Assembly (NCBI GenBank): GCA_964588415.1
Contig: CAZPPK010000002.1
Location: 1-54,277 of the forward strand
Origin: Sulfidibacterium sp964588415
Lineage (GTDB): Bacteria; Bacteroidota; Bacteroidia; Bacteroidales; F082
DNA length: 54,277 bases
Direction: 5' to 3'
Positions within the stretch are counted from its first letter, which is position 1. Each line of letters starts with the position of its first letter. The notes under the pieces are model-generated. The model was given only the letters and a program-made list of their open reading frames with translations, made no database searches and was not told the DNA's origin. Below are positions 25,897 to 35,928 of this stretch, piece by piece. The translations under genes were made by a program, and so were the position numbers.

Positions 25897-27108
25897 CTAT
25901 TTATTAGGATGATTCCAGGGATGTTTGATTTGGAAGGCATTGTAAGTGTGCTTGGTATGAAGATACTCTTTATTGCTTCCTTTGAGTTTAAAAACAGACA
26001 TAAGGGTCAAGAATATACCCAATGGCAAGCGAGTTATTGCCCACAAAGTTCTCAGGTTGTAAAAATAACGGGGAATTGAAAGCACAAAAACAAGCACGCA
26101 TATTACAAATACTGGTAACCAAAGCAAAAATTGGTTGGTAGAAGCGAAAATAAAATATCCCAGAGAGATGATGAACAACAATGAGATCAAAAGGATACGC
26201 GGCAACAAAATAAACTGGAGGGCCTTGTTGAAAAGGTCAATGTTGCCACGCAATATAAGTTCTTTGAGCGCAGGCAAAAAGCTTTTCCCAAAATAATGGA
26301 TTTGAGCCGAAATCCATCTCCTTCTTTGTTTGGTAAATACTTTAGCATTGGGGACTTTTTCATCATAAACATAAGCATCCTGTAGATAAATTATTTTCTT
26401 CTTCTCCTTAAGTATTCTGATTTCCAACTCTTTATCAAAACCGCCCACAACCTTTACTTCTTTCATCATAGATTTAAAGTATGCATAATTAAATGCCATG
26501 GCAGAACCTATCAGTGATGATGAAAATCCAATCATCCAATGTCCTTTCCTGAAAATATGATTGTTCATTTCTTCGCTCACAGCATCCAGAATAGCAAAAG
26601 ATGTGTCCATGTTTTTGGCAATCCTGTGCCCCTGGACCACCTGATAACCAATACAGAACGCTTTATTTACTTTGGTAAGAAAATCAGGTTCCATAATATT
26701 ATCCGCATCTAAAACTACGGCAACTTCATAAGAATCATCCAGTTGGTCCAGCGCGGCATTCAACGCCCTAGATTTTGTACTGAATTCCAGTTTCACTTCA
26801 AACACCTTTACTTTAAGCAGTTTTAACGCCTGTATCGTTTTGGATTGAAAATCATCAGCAATGATGGCTACATCATAATTTTCAGTTCCATAATCCTGAT
26901 TCAGTGCTTCTTTTGCAACATCAACAATGACGTCATCTTCCCGGTAACCAGGAATTAGTACGATCATTTTGCGTTTTTTACTTTCCTTAAAATGGTTTTC
27001 TTTAGACTTAAAAATCCCTGCAAAGGCAAAAATGAAAAGATAAAGCGTGGAAAAGGCCAGGTATAAGTAAACCAGCATCTCCAGTATAAAGATGAGTTTG
27101 TGTATCAT
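25897..27108 (-). CDS. membrane family 2 glycosyltransferase, copy 1 of 3
   Basis: This 403-residue protein has one N-terminal TM (about 8-32), a GT-A domain with D134-A-D136 (VVLDADNIMEP), QGHRIAKN, SSSLIGSAM and a QRRRWISAQ motif (the QxxRW-like acceptor block), then C-terminal TM segments. It is paralogous to 28040-29263 and 30776-32008, but those two resemble each other more. Its ATG overlaps the stop of the preceding glycosyltransferase (ATGA). It probably extends a lipid-linked or polymer chain at the inner membrane. Confidence 0.9.
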   Translation of the reverse strand: MIHKLIFILEMLVYLYLAFSTLYLFIFAFAGIFKSKENHFKESKKRKMIVLIPGYREDDVIVDVAKEALNQDYGTENYDVAIIADDFQSKTIQALKLLKVKVFEVKLEFSTKSRALNAALDQLDDSYEVAVVLDADNIMEPDFLTKVNKAFCIGYQVVQGHRIAKNMDTSFAILDAVSEEMNNHIFRKGHWMIGFSSSLIGSAMAFNYAYFKSMMKEVKVVGGFDKELEIRILKEKKKIIYLQDAYVYDEKVPNAKVFTKQRRRWISAQIHYFGKSFLPALKELILRGNIDLFNKALQFILLPRILLISLLFIISLGYFIFASTNQFLLWLPVFVICVLVFVLSIPRYFYNLRTLWAITRLPLGIFLTLMSVFKLKGSNKEYLHTKHTYNAFQIKHPWNHPNK

Positions 27109-28034
27109 AGCATCGGATTTTCATGGATTTCAGCTGAGAAAAGATGGGTAATATGCCACCCTATGGCACGATAATATGCCAGGAAATAGGAAAACTTTCC
27201 CTTTATGAGAAACTTAAATGCGTTTTTTGGGATGGCTATACAAAGCTGATAAAGGAGTGCCAGATAAAAATCTTTGCCTTCCCGGCTTCTCCTCATAAAA
27301 ACAATTCGGTTCCTGTTTTGATAATAGATTTTCAGCGCGCTTAATTTCCCTGTAGAAACTGACTCTTTATGAAGCACATGGGAATTCCCCACATAGTAAA
27401 TTTTATAACCTGCTTTTTTGATTCTGGCACACCAGTCGGCCTCTTCATAATACAGAAAGAAAATGTAGGACATAAGCCCGATTTCCTTTACAATTTGCAT
27501 CGGGACCATCATGGCTGCACCGTGTGCATAAGCTGTTTCACTATCTTCATTGTATTGTCCGCGATCTTTTTCCCAAAAGCCAATGGCAGAATTGCGCATG
27601 GTAATTTTTCCAATAGGAGTGTATCCGGCATATTGAATGGTATCCGGCTGATAATAGAATTTGATTTTGGGGCTCACGGCACCAATGCCCGGGTTTTGCT
27701 CCAGCTTTTCAATCAAAGGTTCCATGAAATGGATCGGTACTTCAATATCGTTATTTAGCAATAAAACATACTCACCACGGGCTCTCATCAAACCATAGTT
27801 GTTTCCGGCAGCAAAACCGTAATTAATAGGGTTTTCGATGAAAACAATATTTGGAAACAGCACTTTGATACGTTTGGGATCGTCATCGGTGGAGTGGTTG
27901 TCCACCACAATGACTTCAAAATTTTGATAGGAAATTTTATTTAATGATTCCAGTAATGCGCATGTTACCTCTGTTTGGTTATAATTTACAGTTATAATCG
28001 ATACTAAGGGATAATATTTGCGCCGTTCCATCAT
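27105..28034 (-). CDS. family 2 glycosyltransferase, rhamnosyltransferase-like (paralogue of 32042-32950)
   Basis: The ATG at 28034 (or the next at 28031) is chosen over an upstream TTG. The protein of about 309 residues carries SIITVNYNQTEVTCALLESL, a VVDNHSTDDD stretch, LLNNDIEVP as metal-binding motif, AHGAAMMVP and EADWCARIKKAGYK, typical of WbbL/RfbF-type rhamnosyltransferases. It shares these blocks with the gene at 32042. The C-terminal part is hydrophobic (FLIKGKFSYFLAYY). Its stop overlaps the next ATG, so translation is coupled. Confidence 0.9.
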   Translation of the reverse strand: MMERRKYYPLVSIITVNYNQTEVTCALLESLNKISYQNFEVIVVDNHSTDDDPKRIKVLFPNIVFIENPINYGFAAGNNYGLMRARGEYVLLLNNDIEVPIHFMEPLIEKLEQNPGIGAVSPKIKFYYQPDTIQYAGYTPIGKITMRNSAIGFWEKDRGQYNEDSETAYAHGAAMMVPMQIVKEIGLMSYIFFLYYEEADWCARIKKAGYKIYYVGNSHVLHKESVSTGKLSALKIYYQNRNRIVFMRRSREGKDFYLALLYQLCIAIPKNAFKFLIKGKFSYFLAYYRAIGWHITHLFSAEIHENPML

Positions 28035-28039
28035 AAAAA

Positions 28040-29263
28040 TCAATTGTGTTTGATATCTTCCATATGAGAATGCTCGGTGTGGATGAATTTTTTTGAAGCA
28101 CCTTTTATTCGAAGAAGACTCAAAAACATCAAGATAAATCCATAAGGTAAGGAGAATAGTGCAATAAAAACTCTTTTATTATAAAACTTAGAAGGAATAG
28201 AAATAATTAAAGCAGCACTAGTACTTAAGAAAAGAATAAGCCATTCGTAGAATCCAGGAATGAAGTAGGGTTGTAATGAAAGAATTGGTAATAAATAAAC
28301 AATCCCATAAATAAAAGACAAAAGAAACAAGGCTCCACTTAAAAGAATTCGAGGAGGCTGCACCATTTGAATGACTTTGTAAAAATAATCGAAATCACCA
28401 TTTTTAAAAAGCATTCTTAAACCGTCAAAAAAGTAAGCCTTGAAATAATAGTTTTGAGCGGCGATCCAACGACGTCTTTGATTCACAAATGAATCTGGTC
28501 GTTGCGTTTTTTCATCATAAATTATAGCATCAGATAAGTATTCAATAGTATTGCCTTTTTTGATAATTTTAAGTTCCAATTCTTTATCTTCTCCAATTGA
28601 ATCAATTGTAGCCATTGTTTCTTTGAACAATTTATAGTCAATCCCTGTTCCTGAACCGATGAGAGCTGAAGAAAATCCTAAAGTGCGGTGCCCTTTACGG
28701 AATATATTATTATTAATTTCTTCACTTAAAGCATCCAGAATAGCAAAATTTGTATTTAAGTTTTTTGCCGTCCGATGCCCTTGAACCGCATGAAAACCAT
28801 AATCAAAAGCAGCATTTACCTTATCAATAACGTCTGGTTCCATAATGTTGTCGGCATCTAACACAAAAGCCACATCATAGTCATTTCCAATGATTTTCAT
28901 ACATTCGTTAAGAGCCTTCGATTTTTTACTCACTTCAAAGGACACCTCTATGACATTAATTGGTAATTTTTTTAGTTTTTCCAAAGTGTGAGAATTCAAA
29001 CTATCTGCAATAACAATGACATCAAATTTATCACTGGGATAATTTTGTTTTGTCGCATTCTCAGCACTATTCAAAATAACTAAATCTTCTTTGTAACTCG
29101 GGATTAAAACTGCAAATTTTCTACAACGACTAGCAATAGGGAACCTTTTCTTTTTATATAAACGGCCTGCTATAGCAAAGATTAGGACATAAAATGAAGC
29201 CAGCATTAAATAAATATATATTACAAGCTCAATAAGCCTTAGAAATATTCTAAAAATTTCCAT
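28040..29263 (-). CDS. membrane family 2 glycosyltransferase, copy 2 of 3
   Basis: This 407-residue paralogue of the enzymes at 25897 and 30776 has an N-terminal TM, FVLDADNIMEP, QGHRTAKNLNTNFAILDA (shared word for word with the 30776 copy), SSALIGSGTG, NQRRRWIAAQ and three or four C-terminal TM helices. An AT-rich gap of 184 bases without an obvious promoter precedes it. Its stop lies 5 bases before the next ATG. Confidence 0.9.
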   Translation of the reverse strand: MEIFRIFLRLIELVIYIYLMLASFYVLIFAIAGRLYKKKRFPIASRCRKFAVLIPSYKEDLVILNSAENATKQNYPSDKFDVIVIADSLNSHTLEKLKKLPINVIEVSFEVSKKSKALNECMKIIGNDYDVAFVLDADNIMEPDVIDKVNAAFDYGFHAVQGHRTAKNLNTNFAILDALSEEINNNIFRKGHRTLGFSSALIGSGTGIDYKLFKETMATIDSIGEDKELELKIIKKGNTIEYLSDAIIYDEKTQRPDSFVNQRRRWIAAQNYYFKAYFFDGLRMLFKNGDFDYFYKVIQMVQPPRILLSGALFLLSFIYGIVYLLPILSLQPYFIPGFYEWLILFLSTSAALIISIPSKFYNKRVFIALFSLPYGFILMFLSLLRIKGASKKFIHTEHSHMEDIKHN

Positions 29264-29447
29264 AATTTTTAAATAAACAATTTTGAATATCTTAAGGAAA
29301 AATTCCCCACATCAATTTAACAACAGAAAATCCCTCAAGAATATTTGACATAAGTATATGTTGTTAATAAAAGTAGTAAAAATATCTTACTTAAAGAAAC
29401 TATTTGTAAGGCTTATTTATAATTTTTAAATACTTGTTTTATTATAA

Positions 29448-30665
29448 TCATAAGTTTTTTGCCTTACTAATTTGATTTACATAATTATATATTTTATTTA
29501 TAAAAGCTTCCCATGAATGGGTACCTGCAAATTCAATCCTTTTTCTGATATCCTGTTGGGTGTTTTCGCTAAGTGCTTTAGAAATTTCTTCTAGGTACTC
29601 TTCACCATTTGATGGAAGATGAACATATCCTTTAAAGTATTTCATAAAATCAGTTTTTGTCGCAATAGTTGCTTTCCCCATGGCAAGATACTCATCAATT
29701 TTTAGCGGATAATTGGCATTTGTTATAGGATTGACTACTTGCGGATTTATAGCAACATCAAACCCTTTTATGTACGCAGGGAGTACCTTTGGATCTTTCC
29801 GGCCAAGAAAATAAACGTTATTTAATTGATGTAATTTGCAATTATTAAAATCCTCATCCTCAGGTCCTACAAGAACTAAATTCCACTTTGGCTTAGAGAG
29901 AGCAATGTGAATAAGAATATCAATATTTAATCTTATCGTAGTGAGGAATCCAACGTACCCTATGATAGGTTTTTTATTCATTTTTATCGTTATAAGATCC
30001 TCTGGAATTTTTAACTTACCATCTTTATCATTATAAAGATCTAAATCACAACCTTGTCCTATCATGTATGAACTTGGATTATATTTCTTACCAAATTTTG
30101 CAAAATAGTCTGAATTGGCTACCATTAAATCCATTTTAGCAATTAATTTGGGCTCCAGCCTTTTGCCATGTCTAGAGTGATATGAAACGAGTGTAACATA
30201 GTCTCTAAGCAAATATATTGAAAAATAGGGTTTTAAAAATTCTTTAAGATAAAAACCAATAATCATTGAATTATCAATGAATAATATGAAATTTTTAAAA
30301 TTTAATTTATTAATGGCTTTTTGGATTTCTGAAGAGAGTCTTCTTTCGTTGATTTTGTTAAGAATATCGAACAGATTGGGGTTATGAATCCAATTTATAG
30401 ATTCGATAATGGTAGGAGGGGTAAGAACCCATAGGTTTTTATTGATTTGTTCTATCTCAGGTTCTTTTTTATTAATAATCTTTAACCTTTTTTTTACTTC
30501 GAGAAGATTTCTTTCTTTAAACCTTGTAAACCGACTAAGAGGTGGGTTTACAAAAAGTACTCTATTGTTTTTAGCAATCTCATAGGCCGCATATTTAAGA
30601 GTAGTTGCTACATTGAAGTCCCACGGCTGAAGAGCAATTGCAATAAAATCTCTTTTCTCTTGCAT
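29448..30665 (-). CDS. family 1/4-type glycosyltransferase (paralogue of 23385-24584)
   Basis: This 405-residue GT-B enzyme matches the 23385 gene along its length: LFVNPPLSRFTRFKERN versus LYVNYSLDRMTRFRGRK at the N-terminus, the MIGQGCDLDLY stretch, IGYVGFLTTIRLNIDIL, LVLVGPEDEDF and NYPLKIDEYLAMGKA. The coding sequence looks more AT-rich than its paralogue, so the copy may have come from another genome or diverged under different base pressure. Gaps of 182 and 110 bases on either side are AT-rich and without genes. Confidence 0.88.
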   Translation of the reverse strand: MQEKRDFIAIALQPWDFNVATTLKYAAYEIAKNNRVLFVNPPLSRFTRFKERNLLEVKKRLKIINKKEPEIEQINKNLWVLTPPTIIESINWIHNPNLFDILNKINERRLSSEIQKAINKLNFKNFILFIDNSMIIGFYLKEFLKPYFSIYLLRDYVTLVSYHSRHGKRLEPKLIAKMDLMVANSDYFAKFGKKYNPSSYMIGQGCDLDLYNDKDGKLKIPEDLITIKMNKKPIIGYVGFLTTIRLNIDILIHIALSKPKWNLVLVGPEDEDFNNCKLHQLNNVYFLGRKDPKVLPAYIKGFDVAINPQVVNPITNANYPLKIDEYLAMGKATIATKTDFMKYFKGYVHLPSNGEEYLEEISKALSENTQQDIRKRIEFAGTHSWEAFINKIYNYVNQISKAKNL

Positions 30666-30775
30666 TTTGGCATTTATTTAAGGTTATTAGAAATATTAAA
30701 ATTATATCAAGTGGAGATAACTAATTGAATATTTTTCATTTCTAGAAAGTAATCATTGTCTATTCTTTAAATAAT

Positions 30776-32008
30776 TTAAGCTTTTTCTTTTGGATCCTCC
30801 GAATAATTGTGTGTAGTATGAAGCCAACTCTTATGAGCTCCTTTCATTCTTAATAAACTCAAAACCATAAGAATAAAACCTAAAGGGATACTAAAAAGAG
30901 CTCTGAAAGTTCTTTTATTATAGAACTTTTTTGGGATAGATAAAAATAATGAAACGGTAGTAATAATAAATAGTATTATCCAATAACTAAAGCGGGGTGC
31001 AAACCATAAGTGAAGCGAATTGATAGGGATTAGACTTATAACGAAATAGAAAGTAGATAATACAAATAATGTCCCTACTAGTATCATTCTTGGGGGAGGC
31101 ACCATTTGAAAAACTTTATCGAAGTAATCAACGTTACCATTGATAATCAATGCTTTTAAAGCGTCAAAAAAATGTCTGACAAAATTATTAAACTGACATG
31201 CTATCCAACGCCTGCGCTGGTTTACAAAAGCAGATGACTTTTGTGTCTTTTCATCGTAAATCAAAGCGTCGTGGAGATAATGTATAGGAATTTTATTTTT
31301 AATAATATTAAGCTCAACCTCTTTGTCTTCACATCCTCCCATAGAATCAACATGAAACATTACTTTTTTGTACAAACCATAATCGATTCCCATCCCAGAA
31401 CCAATTAGTGCCGATGAAATACCTAAAACCCTATGTGCTTTTCTGAAGATGTGGTTGTTTATTTCTTCACTTATTGCGTCAAGTATCGCAAAATTTGTAT
31501 TCAAATTCTTTGCTGTTCTATGCCCTTGTACAGCTAAGTATCCCAATTCAAATGAAACATTCATTCTTTGTAACACATTAACGTCCATTATATTGTCTGC
31601 ATCGAGAACAAATGCAACATCATAATCATCTCCTATTTCTTGCATACACCTGTTGAGGGAACGAGATTTATTGCTCTCTTCAAATTCTACAACAATCACA
31701 TGGATTGGGAGCTGCTTTAATTTATCAAGAGTCTCCTTTTCAAACGAATCTGCTATTATTATTACTTCAAATTTATCCTTTGGATAGTTTTGATTTAAAG
31801 CTTGATTCGCAACACTTACTATAACTACATCTTCTTTATATCCAGGAATCATTACCGCAAACCTTCTGAACTCACCAATAGTCGATGTTTTGTTATCTTT
31901 ATAAAATAATCCGGCAACTGAAAACAACATTAAATAAAACGTCGATAATAAAAAGTAAACAAAAACAACGAATTGGATTAGAATTAGTACAGCCCTTAAA
32001 ATTTCCAT
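30776..32008 (-). CDS. membrane family 2 glycosyltransferase, copy 3 of 3
   Basis: The 410-residue protein has the same plan as the 25897 and 28040 copies: N-terminal TM, FVLDADNIMDV, QGHRTAKNLNTNFAILDA, ISSALIGSGMG, NQRRRWIACQ and a C-terminal membrane part ending with LLRMKGAHKSWLHT. It is closest to the 28040 copy. It is 33 bases downstream of its partner GT2 gene, repeating the soluble-GT2 then membrane-GT2 order seen at 27105/25897. Confidence 0.9.
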   Translation of the reverse strand: MEILRAVLILIQFVVFVYFLLSTFYLMLFSVAGLFYKDNKTSTIGEFRRFAVMIPGYKEDVVIVSVANQALNQNYPKDKFEVIIIADSFEKETLDKLKQLPIHVIVVEFEESNKSRSLNRCMQEIGDDYDVAFVLDADNIMDVNVLQRMNVSFELGYLAVQGHRTAKNLNTNFAILDAISEEINNHIFRKAHRVLGISSALIGSGMGIDYGLYKKVMFHVDSMGGCEDKEVELNIIKNKIPIHYLHDALIYDEKTQKSSAFVNQRRRWIACQFNNFVRHFFDALKALIINGNVDYFDKVFQMVPPPRMILVGTLFVLSTFYFVISLIPINSLHLWFAPRFSYWIILFIITTVSLFLSIPKKFYNKRTFRALFSIPLGFILMVLSLLRMKGAHKSWLHTTHNYSEDPKEKA

Positions 32009-32041
32009 AGAAATTTTCTTAGTTATTATTAAAATTAAACT

Positions 32042-32950
32042 TTAATCAATCATTGAATGAGAGAAATTCCACCACCAAGCCTTCCATGATGCCAAGATTA
32101 AATCTATTCTACCCTTAAGCAAAAAACCAAATGTTATTCTTGGGAAAGTCACAAAATGAAGATACAGAAAGGTTAAAATTTTTTTAAATCCCTTTGTATT
32201 CCTCCTTGCAAAGAGAATACGGCCTCTCGTAAGGTAATAGATCTGAAAAGGGCTATTTTTAACAGTTGAAACACTCTCTTTATGAATTACCAGAGATTTT
32301 CCACAATAATAAATATAATAACCATTCTTCTTGATTTGTGCAGCCCAATCATGTTCTTCATAATACAAAAAAAATAGTTCTGACATAGGACCAACTGTTC
32401 TAATTGCTTTTACGGAAATTAACATGGCAGCACCAAATATAGAACCTGTTTCGCGAATATCATCATATTTCCCAGTGTCCTTTTCACCAAATCCAATCGC
32501 AAAATTTCTAATAGTGATCATGTTAAATGGAGTAAAACCAGCAAATTGTAAAACAGATTTGGGATTAAAATATTGAATTTTAGGGCTAACCATCCCTATT
32601 GTTTCATCTGATTCTAACACTTCTACTAACGGTTCCAGAAAACCTTTTTCCACTTCAGTATCGTTATTTATAAAAAGAATGTATTTCCCATTACAATAGG
32701 GCAGGGCAACATTATTTCCGCCGGCAAATCCCAGGTTTGTTTTGTTTTGAATAAAATGAATGTATGGAAATTTTTCTTTTATAGAATCAGCATGATCCTC
32801 TTCTTTTGAAGCATTATCCACCACAAAAACTTCCGTATTGCGATAGGTTATCTTTTCAAAAGAAGAAAGAAATTCACAAGTAACCTTTGACTGGTTATAG
32901 TTCACTGTAACGACTGAAACAAGGGGCCATTTATTATCTTCAAAAGCCAT
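32042..32950 (-). CDS. family 2 glycosyltransferase, rhamnosyltransferase-like (paralogue of 27105-28034)
   Basis: The 302-residue GT-A enzyme has VSVVTVNYNQSKVTCEFLSS, VDNASKEED, ILFINNDTEVEKG, SIFGAAMLISV and YEEHDWAAQIKKNGY. The same order of blocks occurs in the 27105 gene. Its stop is followed after 33 bases by the membrane GT2 copy 3, so the two form a repeated two-gene module. It begins 11 bases after the polymerase gene. Confidence 0.9.
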   Translation of the reverse strand: MAFEDNKWPLVSVVTVNYNQSKVTCEFLSSFEKITYRNTEVFVVDNASKEEDHADSIKEKFPYIHFIQNKTNLGFAGGNNVALPYCNGKYILFINNDTEVEKGFLEPLVEVLESDETIGMVSPKIQYFNPKSVLQFAGFTPFNMITIRNFAIGFGEKDTGKYDDIRETGSIFGAAMLISVKAIRTVGPMSELFFLYYEEHDWAAQIKKNGYYIYYCGKSLVIHKESVSTVKNSPFQIYYLTRGRILFARRNTKGFKKILTFLYLHFVTFPRITFGFLLKGRIDLILASWKAWWWNFSHSMID

Positions 32951-32961
32951 ACATCAAAAAA

Positions 32962-34455
32962 TTAATCAAAAGATTTTAGCGACCACGCGGGCAATCCTCT
33001 TGCGATCCTGGAATCATATTCACGCTGCAATGCCAGGGCAGAAAACAGAAACACCCAGCTCAAGTAAAGCAAAATACCTGTAGGCATCTGTCCAAGAACT
33101 CCATTTCCGTAAGCGGCGCCCATAATCCCGACGAAACCGCCGAGGAGAGCGCCTAGAATGTTACCAAGCTCTTTGGATTTTACTTTTACCATAATAAGAT
33201 AGAAACTCTTAAACATGATATACATCAAAATAAATAAGTGCAACAAAAGCCCCACACGCCCCTCTTCAGCCCATATCTGGACATACCAACTGTCGGTAGC
33301 CACATTGGCCAGAAATCCTTGTGGTGAAAATCGTAAACCCCAGTTACCTGCCGACCCGATACCACCTCCAAAAGGTTTATCAGCAAGATAGGTTGCCAAA
33401 ATTTTGCGGTTACGCAAACGTACCTGGTAAGACGCATCAGTTTCCGGGTGAAAAGCGGTACGCATACGGGCAATAGTATAGGAACTATTTCCGATATATG
33501 TATGGGCAAAAAAGATATAAATGAAAGCGATAGCCAACCCCCCCATGATTATAATACGTGGTCTTTTAGAAAGGATAACAAATGTTATACCTCCCAATGC
33601 CGGAACAATGATGGCACCGCGGGTTCCTGAGAGCATCATGCCCCATAAAGATACAATGGAAACAATCCAGAAAAATAATTTTTTTCCGGGGCTTTTTAAT
33701 GACGCCGCAACTCCAGCAAAAACAATTCCCGCCGCACCCTGGGCAGCCCCAAACTGCCCAGCATCACTAAAGAAAGAGAATATTCTCAATTTACCGTTGA
33801 TGACGTGGGTAATATAACCCACAGTATTTAACCAATACTGTTCCCCGGCATCCAGTCCTATATATTTTTGCTGAAGTCCTTTTAAACTTGCAAGCAATGA
33901 AAAAATAGCCCAAAAAACGAGAAAACCGTAAAGATGCTTTAATTTCGAAAAGATTAATAAGGCAACCGGTATCAAAAGTAAAGGATACAAAGAGACACCA
34001 CGCACAGCATAAAACCATGCTGTCCGGCTTAATGCGGCAGGATTGAAAAATTCCATCACAGAATAAGCAAACCAGATCAGCATAAGGTAGACAAGATCCC
34101 TTCTTAAAAGAGTAAAATCGATGTTGTCGGACAGATATTTAAAGAAAATAGCAACTACTGTAAGTACTAAGAAACCGTCGATACTTAATCCCAAGGGAAC
34201 ATTACGAATATAACGGGTAAGGCCAATGGCTGTAAATGCCATAAACAGGACGGAATAAATACCCAAAGTAGGGTTGATAAACAAGCGATTCAGAAAATAA
34301 ACTGTCGGAGCCAGAAACACAAGTGCGATGGCAACTTTGAATCCCCCTTTTGCAACAATGACACCAACTATTATTGTCGCAATAATTATAATTGACAATA
34401 CAAGCGGATGTTGCAATTTGGCTGCACCAGATCTCTTTCTCAATGACTCCAGCAT
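32962..34455 (-). CDS. O-antigen ligase/polymerase-like membrane protein (Wzy/WaaL family)
   Basis: The 497-residue polytopic protein has about 11-12 TM segments and a long periplasmic loop between the later helices (approximately residues 320-390) that contains RMRTAFHPETDASYQVRLRNR and FGGGIGSAG. The MLSGTRGAIIVPALGGI stretch before the loop is the Wzy_C/O-antigen-ligase signature. It probably polymerises the repeat units delivered by the flippase encoded just upstream. Polymerase and ligase functions cannot be told apart from the sequence. Confidence 0.87.
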   Translation of the reverse strand: MLESLRKRSGAAKLQHPLVLSIIIIATIIVGVIVAKGGFKVAIALVFLAPTVYFLNRLFINPTLGIYSVLFMAFTAIGLTRYIRNVPLGLSIDGFLVLTVVAIFFKYLSDNIDFTLLRRDLVYLMLIWFAYSVMEFFNPAALSRTAWFYAVRGVSLYPLLLIPVALLIFSKLKHLYGFLVFWAIFSLLASLKGLQQKYIGLDAGEQYWLNTVGYITHVINGKLRIFSFFSDAGQFGAAQGAAGIVFAGVAASLKSPGKKLFFWIVSIVSLWGMMLSGTRGAIIVPALGGITFVILSKRPRIIIMGGLAIAFIYIFFAHTYIGNSSYTIARMRTAFHPETDASYQVRLRNRKILATYLADKPFGGGIGSAGNWGLRFSPQGFLANVATDSWYVQIWAEEGRVGLLLHLFILMYIMFKSFYLIMVKVKSKELGNILGALLGGFVGIMGAAYGNGVLGQMPTGILLYLSWVFLFSALALQREYDSRIARGLPAWSLKSFD

Positions 34456-34494
34456 GTGTAAAATTTAATCTATAAAGTTAAAAAAATATTACTC

Positions 34495-35928
34495 TCAGCT
34501 ACCTTTCCTTTTCAGAAAGGCACTTTGTGTGAAAAACAGGATACCTCCTTTGAATATCTTTCGTAGATGGATTTCTATGTTTTGATTTAAATAGTGGTGA
34601 CCGATAATAATACCTATCAATGTGAAAGAAATAGTTACCCATGCAACTCCCTGTAAAACAGTAATAACCGTGTATTCCTTTGAATATAAAGTAATCAGAC
34701 TAAGGTCATGAATACCCGAAAACAGAAATGTAAAGAAGCTTAAAAAACCTGCAACGAACACAAAAGCAAAAACGACAATTGAATCACCAATGATGTTTGC
34801 CATTGTCATATAGATTACTTTAAAGAGGTTGTATTTTGGAAGGTTCATACTGTCAAGCATAACACCTATAAAACGGTCCAAAGGCAATAAAAGCCCATAA
34901 ATACAAAAGATTCTGAATATTGAAGCTGTTGATTCATAACCAGCACCCCCTAAAATATAAACTAGTTCTTTTGCGTAAATAAAAGAAAACAACATTAACG
35001 GAAATAGCAAAAAAGTAATTCCTCCTGCATTCGTGTAGAATAACTCTTTAACTTTTCCATTGTTTCCTTTAATACTGGCCTTAGACATGCCTGGGAATGC
35101 AGTCATAGCAAAACTTCTCAACGGGATCTCAATAATTTCAGTAAGTTTCATAGGAACGCTGTACAAGGCAACACCGGCAGTGCCCAAGAAAGGACTCAAT
35201 CCAATGATAAAAGTATCGGCACTTTTCAACAAGTTGCTACCGATAAGTGTACCAGTAGAAAATTTACCGAAATTTAAAATTAGTTTATTGGTGGCACGTT
35301 TTGTCTTCATTATATACCGAATACCGTCCCAGTTAGTCAAACTGGCAATTAAAGAAGTTATAATATTGATAATCAGATAGGCATAAACAATAACTTTCAG
35401 GGGAAACCTTGTCCAAAAGAAGTTTACCATAAGGAACAACATGAAACCACCAACGTTAACAATCCGAAGAAGCAACAATTTGTCAAACTGCATTTTTGCC
35501 TGAAGTACAGATTGTGCATTGTTGAACGGCAGGTTAATAATTGCCAGGGCAGGGAACCAGTAGAAAAACAAGGAAAACCCAGAATCATGTATTTTAACAG
35601 GGAAAATGAAATCAATGCCTAAAACCAATCCCGCTATCAAGACACTGGATACTAAATTGATAAAATAATTCGATCCTAATAAACTTTTGGCTTCATTTTT
35701 ATCTGCGCCGGCAAGAAAGCGGACAATGGCTGTTCTTGTAATCCCGAACCGGATCATGTCCACGAAGTTTGCGGTTGTAATTAACAGAACCCATTTCCCA
35801 AAATCGTTTGTGCTAAGGCTTCTAACCAATAAAAGAAATCCAAAAAACCCGAATACTGCTACCAAACCATTGTTTGCAAGCGAGAGGAAATTATTATTTT
35901 TAAGTATTTTAGACAGGACATTAGCCAC
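34495..35928 (-). CDS. Wzx-type polysaccharide flippase (MOP superfamily)
   Basis: The 477-residue protein has 12-14 hydrophobic segments and the Polysacc_synt fold opening (LSLANNGLVAVFGFFGFLLL, then RSLSTNDFGKWVL). It would move lipid-linked repeat units across the inner membrane. The start is a GTG at 35928 overlapping the stop of the Wzc-like gene by 8 bases. No in-frame ATG occurs early enough to replace it. Confidence 0.88.
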   Translation of the reverse strand: MANVLSKILKNNNFLSLANNGLVAVFGFFGFLLLVRSLSTNDFGKWVLLITTANFVDMIRFGITRTAIVRFLAGADKNEAKSLLGSNYFINLVSSVLIAGLVLGIDFIFPVKIHDSGFSLFFYWFPALAIINLPFNNAQSVLQAKMQFDKLLLLRIVNVGGFMLFLMVNFFWTRFPLKVIVYAYLIINIITSLIASLTNWDGIRYIMKTKRATNKLILNFGKFSTGTLIGSNLLKSADTFIIGLSPFLGTAGVALYSVPMKLTEIIEIPLRSFAMTAFPGMSKASIKGNNGKVKELFYTNAGGITFLLFPLMLFSFIYAKELVYILGGAGYESTASIFRIFCIYGLLLPLDRFIGVMLDSMNLPKYNLFKVIYMTMANIIGDSIVVFAFVFVAGFLSFFTFLFSGIHDLSLITLYSKEYTVITVLQGVAWVTISFTLIGIIIGHHYLNQNIEIHLRKIFKGGILFFTQSAFLKRKGS

